From: Saccharomycopsis fibuligera x Saccharomycopsis cf. fibuligera
Taxonomy: Eukaryota; Ascomycota; Saccharomycetes; Ascoideales; Saccharomycopsidaceae
Length of the DNA stretch: 64,000 nucleotides
Assembly: GCA_001936135.1 (NCBI GenBank)
Contig: CP012818.1
Location: forward strand, 1,488,001 to 1,552,000
Reading direction: 5' to 3'
Positions 1 through 10,062 of this stretch are shown in pieces. Position 1 is the first letter of the stretch. Every line of letters begins with the position of its first letter. Both the position numbers and the translations under genes were made by a program. The notes under the pieces are model-generated. The model searched no databases. It saw only the letters and a program-made list of their open reading frames with translations, and had not been told where the DNA came from.

Positions 1-2652
1 ATTTTCAGTAATTTGCTTCTTTTTATCTGGAATAGCATCTGGGAAAGAAAGCAAGAATCTTCCATTTTCTTCGCTGACTCTGAGCACTTGACATTTTATA
101 CTTTGATGTTGCTTGTAATGTTTGTCTAAAGCATCAGCCTTATTCTTCAAAGCGTATTTTCTAAGCAACAAACCAGCGAGATCACCTCCGAAGCCAATAA
201 ACAAACCTTTCTCTGTTATACTTCTGATGTAACCATTAAAAATTTTTCCAGAAGGAGCTTTGATAATGTCTTCAAAAGTAAGAGGAAGATTTTTACTTTC
301 AGCGTCATCAACGAGACTCTTTTTAGCAGTCAAAATTGCCAACTTAGCCTTAAGATCTTTCATTAAAACCAAAGTTTTGATTTCTTCACCAATTTGCAAA
401 GCTTTGAAAGTTTGTCTATTTTGTTCGTATGTGTTATCGGAAAGATGGTTGGAGTAAATTACACCTCTAGCATTACCAGGCTTTATGTCAACAAGGATAG
501 AGTCTTTAGTTTTCTTCGCGACCACCGCGGTAACAATACTTCTGCCAGCGTTCAAGGCATTCAATTGGTCTGATTTGGCATCACTATTTTCTGATTTAGT
601 AGTTTTGCAGCTCACAGCCATCTTTTTGTTTTCCGGATCAACAGACAAAACGGTAATTCTCACAGTATGGCCAATCTTCAAATGATCTTGGATATTTTTC
701 ACAAATACTTCACTAATCTCTTTCTTTGGCAAGTAACCTCTAACATTACCAAAGAAAGACACAAGAGCACCATTAGGGAAAATGGCTTCCACAGTACCAG
801 CAGATCTCATACCTGGTTTGATAGATTCGTAATCACACAAAATAGTTTGGTCATAATCAGAACTTAAATGCACTAATGACTTTTTCAAAGTGGCAAAAAT
901 CTTACCTTTGAGAGTCACCTTAAGAATTCTACCTTTTACGGTAGAACCAACCTTATACTTTCTTTCAGGGTAAACAAGTTTAATGTCGCTAATATGATTT
1001 GGAGGAACGTATGCTCTAAAGCGGTCATAGATTTTAAAAACAATACCTTCGTTACCAGAAACCTCTTCAATAATACCGGTCACCAATTCACCAAATGGAA
1101 TATCAGCAGCGTTCAAGAATTTTTGACTCAATTCTTTTGGATCCATTGTCAAAACGTATTGGTTTTCAAATGGAGAATAGCTTATGACTTTAGCTTTGTG
1201 TTTTGAACCAATATAATATTGAGCGTTTAAATCAGAGTTTTCAGGAAGCTTGGAAATATGCACACGTCCCAACACTGGACCACTGCCAAGATCTATGTAT
1301 AAATATTGTGAGTCTTGAGCTTTTACTGTAACGGAATCGAGCAAAAAACCTCTTGGATAGGCTTCCATTGGATCAAAAGTGGAGTCTTCAAATGCAGTTC
1401 TCTTGAAATGAAGTATATGAGGCAATAATGAAAGAAACAATTTCTTTTCCCCTTCCGACACAATGGATGCTACGACCTTAGCTTTAAAGCTGCCACCAAT
1501 TTCAAACCTGCTTTTCAAAGCATCATGAGTGTAAAGACCTGAGTTTGGCAAATTCAAAGAAGCGTTAATAGTACCAAATACTTTGCAAGTAACACCGTAC
1601 GGAGTAACTTCGTTGACAATGGCTTCAACAATGTTACCTGGCACAACTGCGTCGAGAGAAGAAATTTTATCCACTGATGGGTGCTGTTTGGTTTTTTTGT
1701 CAGGAGTATGGAAGTTTAAACTTACAACTCTAGAATTAGTTGGTTTTTTAGTGACCATGACCAAGAATACGCTACCTTCGGTGATTTCATTGAGTTTAAA
1801 ACCATGGGCATCAACCTCTTTTTTTGAGATAAAACCAGTCAACTCGTGCTTACCAATATTTAACACAAGACCGTGATCTTCAACACTCTTCACAGATGCT
1901 TGAACTGATTGACCAACAACCAAATCATCTTCTTCCAATTGATCGTTAACAAGAGCTGGCTCTATACTCAACTCAATTCTCTTCAAGTATCTTTTGTTGG
2001 TTTTGTGCTCGGTAGGATCAACGACTAAGGCTCTCAACCACTGGCCAATTTTAACAAGTTTTTTGATTGGAGGCAAAGAGTTTTGACTAAACGGCTTTCC
2101 TTCTTCGTCATCATCATTGTCACTATCTTCATCATCAGACAGAGCTTCAAATTGCTCAATAAGCTTAGTGACCTCGGATGAGATATTGGTGATTGGAATA
2201 TAACCGACCAAGTTATCTGCGAGGGCCAAACCAATATCAAATCTAGTTATTTCAACCACTTGGCCCAATACGTATGAGCCAGGAGTACATTTTCTAGCGC
2301 TCAAATGCTCAATCTTGATCTTCTCGCCCTCAGTTGAAAAATCTCTGTGGTTCTTCTGATTCTTCTTGGATGTCTTTTGTTTCTTTCTTTGAGAGCCCTC
2401 TGCTTCGGTAGCAGCAACATCTTTCTGCTGCTTGACCTTGCTGAACGACTCAAATAAAAGATCTCTAGCAGCCTGATTAGCCACTTCTTTAACTTCCAAT
2501 GGGGTTAATGCGGATGCACCACCTCTTGGGAATGAGACTTCGCTGGACTTAAGCAATGAAGGGGCAGAAGCGCTAGACTGAGCGCTAGACTGAGCGCTAG
2601 GTTCAGCTCCACCACCAACTGCTTGTGAACTTTTTCTTTTCTGACCAGCCAT
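1..2652 (-). CDS. RRP5: RRP5 rRNA biogenesis protein (5' part; 3' end lies outside window)
   Basis: The reading frame is open from an ATG at 2652 to the window edge, giving the first 884 residues. It begins MAGQKRKSSQAVGG, then has a Lys/Ser-rich nuclear-type segment and repeated S1 RNA-binding modules starting near residue 110 (for example GSYVLGQVVEITRFDIGLAL, then a series of G-x-V-x-x-I and GYIP/GFISKKE signatures). An acidic loop of Asp/Glu/Asn interrupts the first module. Rrp5 in yeast is about 1,730 residues with a dozen S1 repeats followed by TPR/HAT repeats, so what is seen is the N-terminal S1 half. In the family, the protein is a nucleolar factor needed for both 18S and 5.8S/25S pre-rRNA processing. 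The identification rests on the number and spacing of S1 repeats and the acidic loop; the C-terminal TPR half cannot be checked here. Confidence 0.93.
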   Translation of the reverse strand, partial: MAGQKRKSSQAVGGGAEPSAQSSAQSSASAPSLLKSSEVSFPRGGASALTPLEVKEVANQAARDLLFESFSKVKQQKDVAATEAEGSQRKKQKTSKKNQKNHRDFSTEGEKIKIEHLSARKCTPGSYVLGQVVEITRFDIGLALADNLVGYIPITNISSEVTKLIEQFEALSDDEDSDNDDDEEGKPFSQNSLPPIKKLVKIGQWLRALVVDPTEHKTNKRYLKRIELSIEPALVNDQLEEDDLVVGQSVQASVKSVEDHGLVLNIGKHELTGFISKKEVDAHGFKLNEITEGSVFLVMVTKKPTNSRVVSLNFHTPDKKTKQHPSVDKISSLDAVVPGNIVEAIVNEVTPYGVTCKVFGTINASLNLPNSGLYTHDALKSRFEIGGSFKAKVVASIVSEGEKKLFLSLLPHILHFKRTAFEDSTFDPMEAYPRGFLLDSVTVKAQDSQYLYIDLGSGPVLGRVHISKLPENSDLNAQYYIGSKHKAKVISYSPFENQYVLTMDPKELSQKFLNAADIPFGELVTGIIEEVSGNEGIVFKIYDRFRAYVPPNHISDIKLVYPERKYKVGSTVKGRILKVTLKGKIFATLKKSLVHLSSDYDQTILCDYESIKPGMRSAGTVEAIFPNGALVSFFGNVRGYLPKKEISEVFVKNIQDHLKIGHTVRITVLSVDPENKKMAVSCKTTKSENSDAKSDQLNALNAGRSIVTAVVAKKTKDSILVDIKPGNARGVIYSNHLSDNTYEQNRQTFKALQIGEEIKTLVLMKDLKAKLAILTAKKSLVDDAESKNLPLTFEDIIKAPSGKIFNGYIRSITEKGLFIGFGGDLAGLLLRKYALKNKADALDKHYKQHQSIKCQVLRVSEENGRFLLSFPDAIPDKKKQITEN

Positions 2653-4356
2653 TATGAATGTGTATGTCCTGAAAAGTGCTGTCCAGGTAGATGATGAAAT
2701 CAGTACCGAATAAAAATAAAATAGAGTAAAAAAATTTCAGACGCATATTCAACCACACAAGGAAAGAAAAAATTTTTTTTTTTTTTTCTCATCGGATAGT
2801 GCATCGCTCATAACGCAGATCTTGCATATAACATCTGCTTTCTTTTTGTCCAGGGCGCTTAGCGAATTGTAAATCAAGCTCTTCCTTTTGACCAGCGACA
2901 GTTACTGTGGATTTTATGGGCGATGTATATTTCTTATATATCATGGTAAAATCCGTACAAAGGAGGGACTGCTAACAAGTGCACTTCCTAGGCTCCATTA
3001 ATCATCTAAGTACTTTCAAATTTTGGTGGATACTGGCTTGTCGATAACAGTCAATGCGCAATGGACACCCTGTTAACACTATTACTAATTCTCAAATCCT
3101 TTAGAAACTTTTTGGCGTTAAACGAGATAGTAGAGTTCAGAAAGGAAAACTTTCAGCGGCAAAGTTAGTACATTTTGCAAGGGTGAGATAGTTTGTCAAC
3201 AACAGATTTAACAAGAATGGGAACATTGACTGAAAAACTGAATAGGTTTCTCCAATTATCAACATAAAAAGAAATCTTGAGCACACAGAAAGTAAAGTTT
3301 CAGTGGGCAGCACAATGAGGAGGAAACAGTTTAAAGTCCACACTGAGCAAGTTGCTCTCAGGACACTTGGTCTCACAAAACTTAGAAGCTTGTGAAGCGC
3401 TAAGTCCACACCAAAGCCACTGGTGAAATGTGATAAAGGTACTCATTTAACATAATATGAGTCATTTGATTGGTTTATACCACCGAAAGTTAAAATAGCA
3501 GAAACTGCTTCCTTTTGCTTACGTTGCGGGGCTATAAGGTGTCTTCTGGGCATTGTTTGGATCAATTATCTGTACCGCAAACCATCTAATCAGCAAAGTT
3601 GTAAAAACGGTGTTTGACAAATTTTAGTCCTGGAGATGCATAGTTTGTGATATGAGGCCTTGATTGAAGCTTGCCCACCCTCTTGCTCCTATGTTGTAGA
3701 GCGAGTGGCAGGCATTCACCCTACACCCATGCTCAATAAGACACATCTATTCCAGCAGTGCAAGCGCCGTCGGCCCTTAACCACCATGCATAATTGTCCT
3801 TCGGTGTGCTATATCGCATTTTTTCATTGCATTTTCTCAACATAGTGGTGCAGCTGCTCTCTCTGGGAGTGCCATAATGTAGGCAGCTGAGCACCTGTAG
3901 CCATCAAAAACAGTGGTAGTGAAGGCGAAGGTCCCTGGCGTGGTTGTTGTTTGCAGTGACCAGTCCGGAGGGTCTCTTTTTGCGTCTTCGAGTTCAGAAA
4001 CGAGAGATAAAGTCCATTAGTATGGCATATTCAACGCCAAAGCGATACAAGAAAAATGTTTTTCGACGCATCTTTTTGATATAGATAACTTTGCCCTTAG
4101 TGTATTTGATAACATTTGGTGGTAGTTGTGACGCCCAAAATTCGACCGTTACGGAGATTCTTGGTACTTAAATGGACCTCACTATCCAACGTATCATATC
4201 AACTGCCATCATAGCAACTGCCATCATATCACACTGTAGACCTTCCGAAGCTTAAATGAAAACATCAAAAGCAACAAAGTAATCAAACACTGAGCAATAG
4301 AAAGACTAACTGATAGAGCATAAACTACTTTTCAACTGAATTGGCAGCAATCCAAA
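2653..4356. other. Intergenic region, divergent RRP5 / orphan gene
   Basis: About 1.7 kb with no convincing gene. A poly-T run lies at 2772-2788, just upstream of RRP5. An open frame on the minus strand at 3137-3409 starts with GTG and resembles nothing I recognise. A short imperfect repeat (tcaactgccatcata / gcaactgccatcata) lies near 4199-4230, upstream of the orphan gene. Confidence 0.6.
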
Positions 4357-4827
4357 ATGTGCATCAATTACGACAATATCGACCAATCGCAGTACGCTGC
4401 TATGATTAACAACCAAACTCGTCAACCCGTACACAACCAGCGTCTCGTACTTTGCCTTGAAGCTGCTTTCGATGAACCTCGCTTGATGCAGATTTACCGC
4501 AGTGGTATTCAGAAACTAATCCAGCATAGCCGTGAGGGTAATTACATGTACCATCTTCGTTATCGTCTCCGTGATCCAAGGGATATTTCCAAATGGGAAC
4601 AAAACTACTTGAGAAACACCGTTTACCCAGCGCAGAAGGTTTGGACTTGGGTGTTCGAGCAGTGCCAAAAAGCGGAACAGAGAGGCACTAATTATGATGA
4701 TATTGTGGACGAATTATTGGTGGAGGCAAACTATCAGATGAATGACGTTATTTATACTTGCCGTAAATTCAACATCGCGTTTGATTATATATACTGCCCG
4801 CAGTATCCAAACAACAGTTATTGCTGA
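4357..4827 (+). CDS. Unrecognised 156-residue protein
   Basis: An intact ATG-started frame of 156 codons, MCINYDNIDQSQYAAMINNQ to NNSYC. I do not recognise the family. The composition is that of a compact soluble, probably helical protein: no signal peptide, no membrane segment, and no low-complexity tract, which is unusual for this locus. It is rich in Tyr, Asn, Gln and Arg and has six cysteines. Nine of its twelve arginines use CGT/CGC, whereas XRN1, eEF2 and other neighbours mostly use AGA. It stands alone between RRP5 (divergent, 1.7 kb away) and MCA1 (same strand, 600 bp downstream). Open-frame length and coding-like composition support a real gene; the function is unknown. It could be a lineage-specific or transferred gene. 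Confidence 0.72.
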   Translation: MCINYDNIDQSQYAAMINNQTRQPVHNQRLVLCLEAAFDEPRLMQIYRSGIQKLIQHSREGNYMYHLRYRLRDPRDISKWEQNYLRNTVYPAQKVWTWVFEQCQKAEQRGTNYDDIVDELLVEANYQMNDVIYTCRKFNIAFDYIYCPQYPNNSYC

Positions 4828-5427
4828 GCAGTACAACAAGTTTAGCAGGCCTTCATTTAGCATTTTCCATCTTATGTACTTTAACTTTTCTCTTTCTCTT
4901 TTGACTGATTGAGCGCGGAAGCTCCTACAATATGCTTTTAGATTTATAGACGCTACCATTTTCTGTACTTTACCCAGGTTGAATGTACTCTTTTCAAGAG
5001 CCACAGTAGCTTCCGCTAGCACTGCAGCTAAATCTGTGCCAGCATTACATTGCTAGTTCATTTTGCCTCCAAAGGTTCTGTACTTCCTACACTGTGTAGC
5101 TACACCTTCTATCACAGTAGTTTACCTAGGGGCAGTGGAGCCCTGTAGCGACCAGACATTCGCTGCCAGACACTCTAGTTACTGCTTGGGTCAGCTTTCT
5201 CTTTACTGCGGTTTACGGCGCCACCTAATCAAAGCCACCTCGGCGAAGAAAAATATCCACGTGATAGCGTTTCACTCTACGTTTCATTACCACGGAAATC
5301 AGACGTCTTTGGCGGGCGAAAAGGGCGATGATGATGTCGACGATGTCACTTATTTTTTTCATTGTCAAGTAGGTAAATCCATAGTACGTGCTACATTCTT
5401 AACTCCAACAACAAACTATATCATAAA
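4828..5427. other. Intergenic region upstream of MCA1
   Basis: About 600 bases. A plus-strand open frame at 5063-5560 runs through it into the MCA1 5' end in another frame and has no family signature. I see no RNA gene or repeat here. Confidence 0.55.
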
Positions 5428-7128
5428 ATGTGGGGTCGTCCGTCAGGTCCTCCTCCTCCGGGCTACAACAGCTACAGCAGCAATAACAACGACGATGATG
5501 ACAATAGAAGAAGGGGTCACCATCACGGCGATGCCCGCTATCCAGGTCAAGGCAATGTGACCTATGGTGGCCAATCCGCTTCCGGTGCGCCATTTCAGAC
5601 TTTCAATGGCCCTCCCTCTGGCTACGGTGGTGGTCAGCCTTCCTACGGTGGTAGTCATGGTGGTTATGGTGGAAACTCCTATGGTGGTGGAAACTCGTAC
5701 GGTGGGAGCTCTCATGGAGGCAACTCGTACGGCGGAGGCAACTCGTACGGCGGAGGCAACTCGTACGGTGGAGGCGATTCTTATGGCGGTGGAAACTCAT
5801 ACGGCAGTGGAAACTCATACGGCGGTGGAAACTCATACGGTGGCCGCCATAATCAAGAATCTTCGAGTGCTGGCGATTACAACAGAAGCGATTACAACAG
5901 AAGCGAGTACTCAGGTTCTTCTTTTTCCCGTCCCCATGGGCCACCACCGGGTTTTAATGACGGTAATGCTTCCCATAACACCAGACCACACAACTATTCT
6001 GAATTCGGACATTTTGACAGTTCCTCCTCTTCAGGTTACCAAAGACCACCAGGCCCACCCCCAGGATGGACTCAAGACCAAGTTCAAGAACAAGCAAATA
6101 CCGTTTCTGTGTTTGAAGAAAACGACCATGATGTTGATATTCAAGAAGCTTCGTACGTCGCTGATCCAAGTTTCCAAGAACAACAATTCTCTTCGCAAGT
6201 GCAAGGTTACAACTACAAGTACTCCTCTTGTACCGGTAAGCGCAAAGCATTGCTTATTGGTATAAACTACATCGGTACTAAGAACCAACTTAGAGGCTGT
6301 ATCAATGATGTCCACAACGTTAGCAATTTCTTGCAAAGACACGGCTACAGCAAATCGGATATTGTCATTCTTACCGATGATCAAACCAATGCTCGTGCAT
6401 TGCCAAAACGCCAAAACATTCTTGATGCAATGCAATGGCTTGTTAAAGGTGCTGAAGAAGGTGACTCGCTTTTCTTCCATTACTCTGGCCATGGTGGCCA
6501 AGTTGAAGATAAAGATGGTGATGAATATGACGGTTACGATGAATGTATTTATCCAATGGATTTCGAAACCGCTGGAGAAATCGTTGACGATATCATGCAT
6601 GATATCTTGGTGAAATCTTTGCCTGCTGGTTGTCGTCTTACTGCGCTTTTCGACTGTTGCCATTCTGGTTCCATTTTGGATTTGCCATACATGTACTCTA
6701 CCAAGGGGGTTGAGAAAGAACCAAATGTTGCTGCTGAAGCCGGTCAAGGCTTGCTTAGCGCGGTGACCTCGTACATTACTGGTGACAAAATCAGCGCATT
6801 CACTAAAGCGTTTGATGCCGTTGGCACATTCATCGAAGGTAACAATAATTCTGCCATTAAAAAAACTAAACAAACTAAGACAAGTCCTGCTGATGTTATC
6901 ATGTTGTCTGGTTGTAAAGATGATCAAACCAGTGCTGATGCCTCTGAAGGAGGTCAAGCTACAGGCGCTATGTCTTATGCTTTTATTAAAGTTATGAATA
7001 CCGGTAAACAACAATCCTTCTTGTCATTGTTGCAAAATACCAGATCTGTATTGCAGGGAAAATATTCTCAAAAGCCACAATTGACTAGTTCACATCCAAT
7101 TGACGTTAATGTCAAATTTATCTTTTAA
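5428..7128 (+). CDS. MCA1: Metacaspase (caspase-like cysteine protease)
   Basis: A 566-residue type I metacaspase. The C-terminal peptidase domain starts near residue 270 (KRKALLIGINYIGTKNQLRG). It carries the catalytic histidine in YSGHGG (H355) and the catalytic cysteine in DCCHSG (C411), so both dyad residues are intact. The N-terminal 260 residues are a low-complexity prodomain: a PPPPGY start, an acidic Asn/Asp stretch, then about a dozen SYGG/NSYGGG repeats at DNA 5620-5850, then GPPPGF and GPPPGW motifs. Yeast Mca1/Yca1 is cytosolic, Ca2+-dependent, cuts after Arg/Lys, and takes part in protein-aggregate clearance and cell death. Its prodomain is usually Gln/Pro/Tyr-rich, so the Gly-Tyr-Ser-Asn repeat here is a variation. 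The ATG at 5428 follows a run of stops in frame. Confidence 0.96.
   Translation: MWGRPSGPPPPGYNSYSSNNNDDDDNRRRGHHHGDARYPGQGNVTYGGQSASGAPFQTFNGPPSGYGGGQPSYGGSHGGYGGNSYGGGNSYGGSSHGGNSYGGGNSYGGGNSYGGGDSYGGGNSYGSGNSYGGGNSYGGRHNQESSSAGDYNRSDYNRSEYSGSSFSRPHGPPPGFNDGNASHNTRPHNYSEFGHFDSSSSSGYQRPPGPPPGWTQDQVQEQANTVSVFEENDHDVDIQEASYVADPSFQEQQFSSQVQGYNYKYSSCTGKRKALLIGINYIGTKNQLRGCINDVHNVSNFLQRHGYSKSDIVILTDDQTNARALPKRQNILDAMQWLVKGAEEGDSLFFHYSGHGGQVEDKDGDEYDGYDECIYPMDFETAGEIVDDIMHDILVKSLPAGCRLTALFDCCHSGSILDLPYMYSTKGVEKEPNVAAEAGQGLLSAVTSYITGDKISAFTKAFDAVGTFIEGNNNSAIKKTKQTKTSPADVIMLSGCKDDQTSADASEGGQATGAMSYAFIKVMNTGKQQSFLSLLQNTRSVLQGKYSQKPQLTSSHPIDVNVKFIF
5623..5850 (+). repeat. Tandem SYGG/NSYGGG-coding repeat in MCA1
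   Basis: A degenerate 18-24 base repeat encoding GGNSYGGG-type units, about a dozen copies. The central copies are nearly identical (ggcggaggcaactcgtacgg), pointing to recent expansion by slippage or unequal exchange. Confidence 0.85.
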
Positions 7129-7674
7129 GTTGAATTTTTTTTTTACGCACACACACACACACACACAAACACACATATATATATATATATAGTACCGTGT
7201 AGCACAATATACTTGTTCTAGAATAAGCAGATAGAAAATGTGGTGTAAAATAAATCGCATACCAGTACTTCGCCATAATACGGAAGATACAGATACTCAC
7301 TTTATCTACCTTATATTTCGCCTTCAATGTTAGTGAAGAATAGTTAATATTTTTCATAGGTTTCTTAAAGCATGCTGGGTTCAATAAACATAAGACCGCT
7401 ACATATGAAAGTAATGCGTTTCTTCTGTTGACAAAAAATTTGAAAACAACTGGAAAAGGGCTGGAATAGGCACGCATAAACCTGCAGAATATGGAAATAA
7501 AAACGTAAATTGGCACATATATTAGCAAAACAACAAAAAGAAAGAAATCAACCATTAGAACTGAAAGAATGAGAAAGAAATTCAGATGAACAAAAACAAA
7601 AATGTGTAATATAAAACAGCAAGCAATAAATTGGAATAGTAAAAAAGTAAGGAGACAAAAAAAATCATGTTGAA
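7129..7674. other. Convergent intergenic region with AC/AT microsatellite
   Basis: Lies between the 3' ends of MCA1 and the Asn-rich membrane protein gene. It holds a compound (AC)n(AT)n tract at 7148-7192. No coding potential is visible. Confidence 0.6.
7148..7192. repeat. Compound (AC)n/(AT)n microsatellite
   Basis: Alternating CA units run directly into an alternating AT tract, 20 bases after the MCA1 stop codon, in its 3' untranslated region. Confidence 0.9.
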
Positions 7675-8520
7675 CTAAAAAACCCCATTGCTTTCCTCCA
7701 ACACTTTGATAAAGAACTTATCAATTTCATACCATTTCTTTACTGACAAAATGGTCAAACAAGCAGCAAAAAACAAAAAGCTTGACACTAAGTAGCCGGA
7801 AAACACTAATGAATAAATAGCATAAAGAAGCACCGTCACAAGCTTAAGCAATTTTGGATATTGACCAAAAAACTCAGGATTACATTCAAGGATTGTGCTG
7901 GAGAATTTAAGAAGCAAGTTATTCAATACTACTGGTTTCCCAGCAGCGATGGCGGCGGCCACATCATTGATATTGGCGTTGGCATTGGCATTGGCATTGG
8001 CATTCATACTGGCGCCTATATTGTTGGCACGGTTACCAGTAAGCAGCAGCTGTTGAGCCAGTTCATCAAGAACCATAGCAGCAATAGTAGCAACTCTGCT
8101 CAGACTTGGTAACGAAACTGTTTTTGCTATGTACGAAGCCATTGTGCTTAAAAGAGCGGTGCTACTGCTATCTGAACCATCTGGTTTAGCAGTTATGGTG
8201 ACCGCAGCAGCGCTAAAATCAGCTGCTTTCGCTACTGCTTTTGCGGCTTTTGTAGCTGCTGGTGCTGATAAAATGGTGACGTTTTGCTGAGAGAGCAACT
8301 CAATAGGGAATCGAAGAAACTGGATAACATCGATTAAGTAGTCATTTGAAAAAGTCACACAATTAATCAAGTTTTTTAAAATCCTCAAGATCACAATCGG
8401 AATAATCACAAACCCCATCATGTCTACCAATTCTGACAAGAGTGAAACCCCTGGAGGAATATCCAACGGGCGGCCAGCAAATCCCTCTGTAGCAGAAAAT
8501 GGCGCTATGTAATCTGGTTC

Positions 8521-8560
<40 letters not shown>

Positions 8561-8580
8561 TCATTATTATTATTATTATT

Positions 8581-8661
<81 letters not shown>

Positions 8662-9234
8662 GCTGCTGTTGTTGTCAACACTTGCGTCATCTTGGTTTCT
8701 ATTCTGGTTATTATAATTATCCTCATCATCAGTACCTTCTTCTTCATCTTCTTCAACATCATCAACTTCATTATAACCGTCATCCCCAAGCTGGCTCATT
8801 CTACTGATACCACCGTCACCAACAACATCATCATTTTCTTCTTGTACCGCTTCTGGACCAAAATCTCCACTATGCGCAACACTTTCTCCATGGCCCCTCA
8901 AGCGTCTAGTGTGGTACCTGAATACCCTTACGAATTCTTGTTGAAATCGCAACTGAATTAGCCTTCTGTATCCGTTGTCGAGTTCTTCATTTTCCGTGCT
9001 GCGTGTTGTGGCAGCGCCTGCATTTGTGACACTATTTGTGTTGGTGCTATTACTGTGGCTACTACTGTTGCTATTTTCAGAGTGATTATTGGAGCTTCTG
9101 ATTTCTGAAATACTGGCAGTGTCGTATAGTTCACGATAATCGTTGGGTGTCACTGTGCTTTCTCTGCCGTAATTATCTGGGTTATCATTATCGGTCTCAC
9201 TATTGTTGTTGAACCCAAAGAATGCAAATGCCAT
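7675..9234 (-). CDS. Asn-rich multi-pass membrane protein, function unknown
   Basis: A 519-residue protein I do not recognise. The first 240 residues are hydrophilic: Ser/Asn-rich, then an acidic stretch (DDVEEDEEEGTDDEDN), then a long poly-Asn tract broken by a single Glu. The C-terminal half has several hydrophobic segments: one around GFVIIPIVILRILKNLI, and a strongly hydrophobic pair near the C-terminus (LVTVLLYAIYSLVFSGYLVS, then FLFFAACLTILSV). Between them is an Ala-rich region with short Asn-Ala repeats. The layout, a disordered cytosolic N-terminus followed by membrane helices, resembles endoplasmic reticulum or inner nuclear membrane proteins, but no RING or other named domain is visible. 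The ATG at 9234 is preceded by a poly-T/A-rich leader. The reality of the gene is well supported by the long frame; the role is unknown. Confidence 0.8.
8518..8676. repeat. Poly-Asn trinucleotide tract in two codon blocks
   Basis: On the plus strand, (ATT)n with one interruption is followed by (GTT)n. On the coding strand this is a pure block of AAC codons followed by pure AAT codons. Homogeneous codon blocks are typical of replication slippage rather than selection on single codons. Confidence 0.9.
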
Positions 9235-9962
9235 TTTTAATTTTTCTTTTTTTTTTTTTTTTTTTGTTTTTGTTATTCTTTTGATGTCTCTTTGTATCTT
9301 TAGCTTTTAACTTTATTCAAGGTCTGGAAGTTAACTAACGCAGGTACAAAAGAAGATTGATGATGGTAGTATGATTAATACTCTTGAGAGGTGTACATAG
9401 CAAACTTCAATGGTAGATACCAGAAGATCCAGCTATGATCTCGGCGCCGTTTTGATTTGTTCAATATGAGTTGGATAATGTTAGCGACTCGAAAGAGTAA
9501 AAATCAGGATTTGTTTTAAGACTTGAAACTGTTGACAACTATTGTCTGATGTGCAAACTTGATTTCAATAGATTAGTTCCACTACTTTTCAGTTACCACC
9601 AATATTTTGCCGTTTTTTGTATCTTCCTTGCTGTTCCCTTGTAATTTCTTTTAGCAAACAGGCCTCTTTTAATTTGTTAGAAACTCAAAACCCGTAGCGT
9701 TATGCTGTGCTGTGGCTTGTCACGGATGATTTTCTTGTGCGCAATGCCGTCCTCATCCCACCATTCATGCCATACTTTAATGACACTATAGCGTGAAAGC
9801 GAAAATCGCAGCCGACCGGCGAGTGCAAATTGAGGCAAGATAACTATAGAAATCCGGGCTAGTCATCTGACAATATACATATATATTCTCTTACCGAGGG
9901 CTTACCCTACTATATAATTAGAGGTTGCTTGCCACATGACACATGTCTATTTTAATAAAAAG
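9235..9962. other. Intergenic region between membrane protein gene and tRNA
   Basis: About 730 bases: an A/T-rich promoter-like region for the minus-strand gene, including a poly-T run at 9246-9265. TATA-like tatatata motifs lie near 9875-9892, upstream of the tRNA. No gene seen. Confidence 0.5.
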
Positions 9963-10055
9963 TCCGATATAGTGTAATGGCTAGCACGGTGCCCTCTCAT
10001 TGCGACTCAATGTTTGGGTTCGGCACAAATCCGGGTTCGATTCCCGGTATCGGAG
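9963..10055 (+). tRNA. tRNA-Glu(CTC) with a 21-base intron
   Basis: The mature part folds as a 72-base tRNA: acceptor TCCGATA with TATCGGA and discriminator G, D-arm GTG/CAC, anticodon stem GTGCC/GGCAC, variable AAAT, and T-arm CCGGG-TTCGATT-CCCGG. The anticodon is CTC at 9996-9998. The sequence closely follows yeast tRNA-Glu. An intron occupies 10000-10020, one base 3' of the anticodon, as is canonical. A-box and B-box elements are intact, and seven T residues follow the gene as the RNA polymerase III terminator. Intronless tRNA-Glu is the rule in baker's yeast, so the intron is noteworthy. Confidence 0.95.
10000..10020 (+). other. tRNA-Glu intron
   Basis: 21 bases inserted after position 37 of the tRNA. 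The GGG in its 3' part could pair with the CUC anticodon (one G-U pair), the anticodon-intron contact used by the tRNA splicing endonuclease. Removing it restores a 7-base anticodon loop. Confidence 0.88.
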
Positions 10056-10062
10056 TTTTTTT
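10056..10062 (+). terminator. RNA polymerase III terminator
   Basis: A run of seven T residues directly after the tRNA-Glu 3' end. Confidence 0.9.

Noticed and set aside
3137-3409. 90-codon hydrophobic minus-strand frame
   Set aside because: Starts with GTG, no homology recognised; a TACTAAC at 3172 has no convincing exon behind it.
5564-6265. 233-codon frame overlapping MCA1 in another frame
   Set aside because: Out-of-frame reading of the Gly-rich repeats giving Val/Thr/Glu/Ala repeats; the MCA1 frame is the conserved one.
6031-7014. 327-codon frame opposite the metacaspase domain
   Set aside because: Antisense of the conserved catalytic domain of MCA1; no independent similarity.
8499-8807. 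102-codon Tyr/Cys-rich plus-strand frame
   Set aside because: Antisense of the poly-Asn tract and acidic region of the membrane protein gene.
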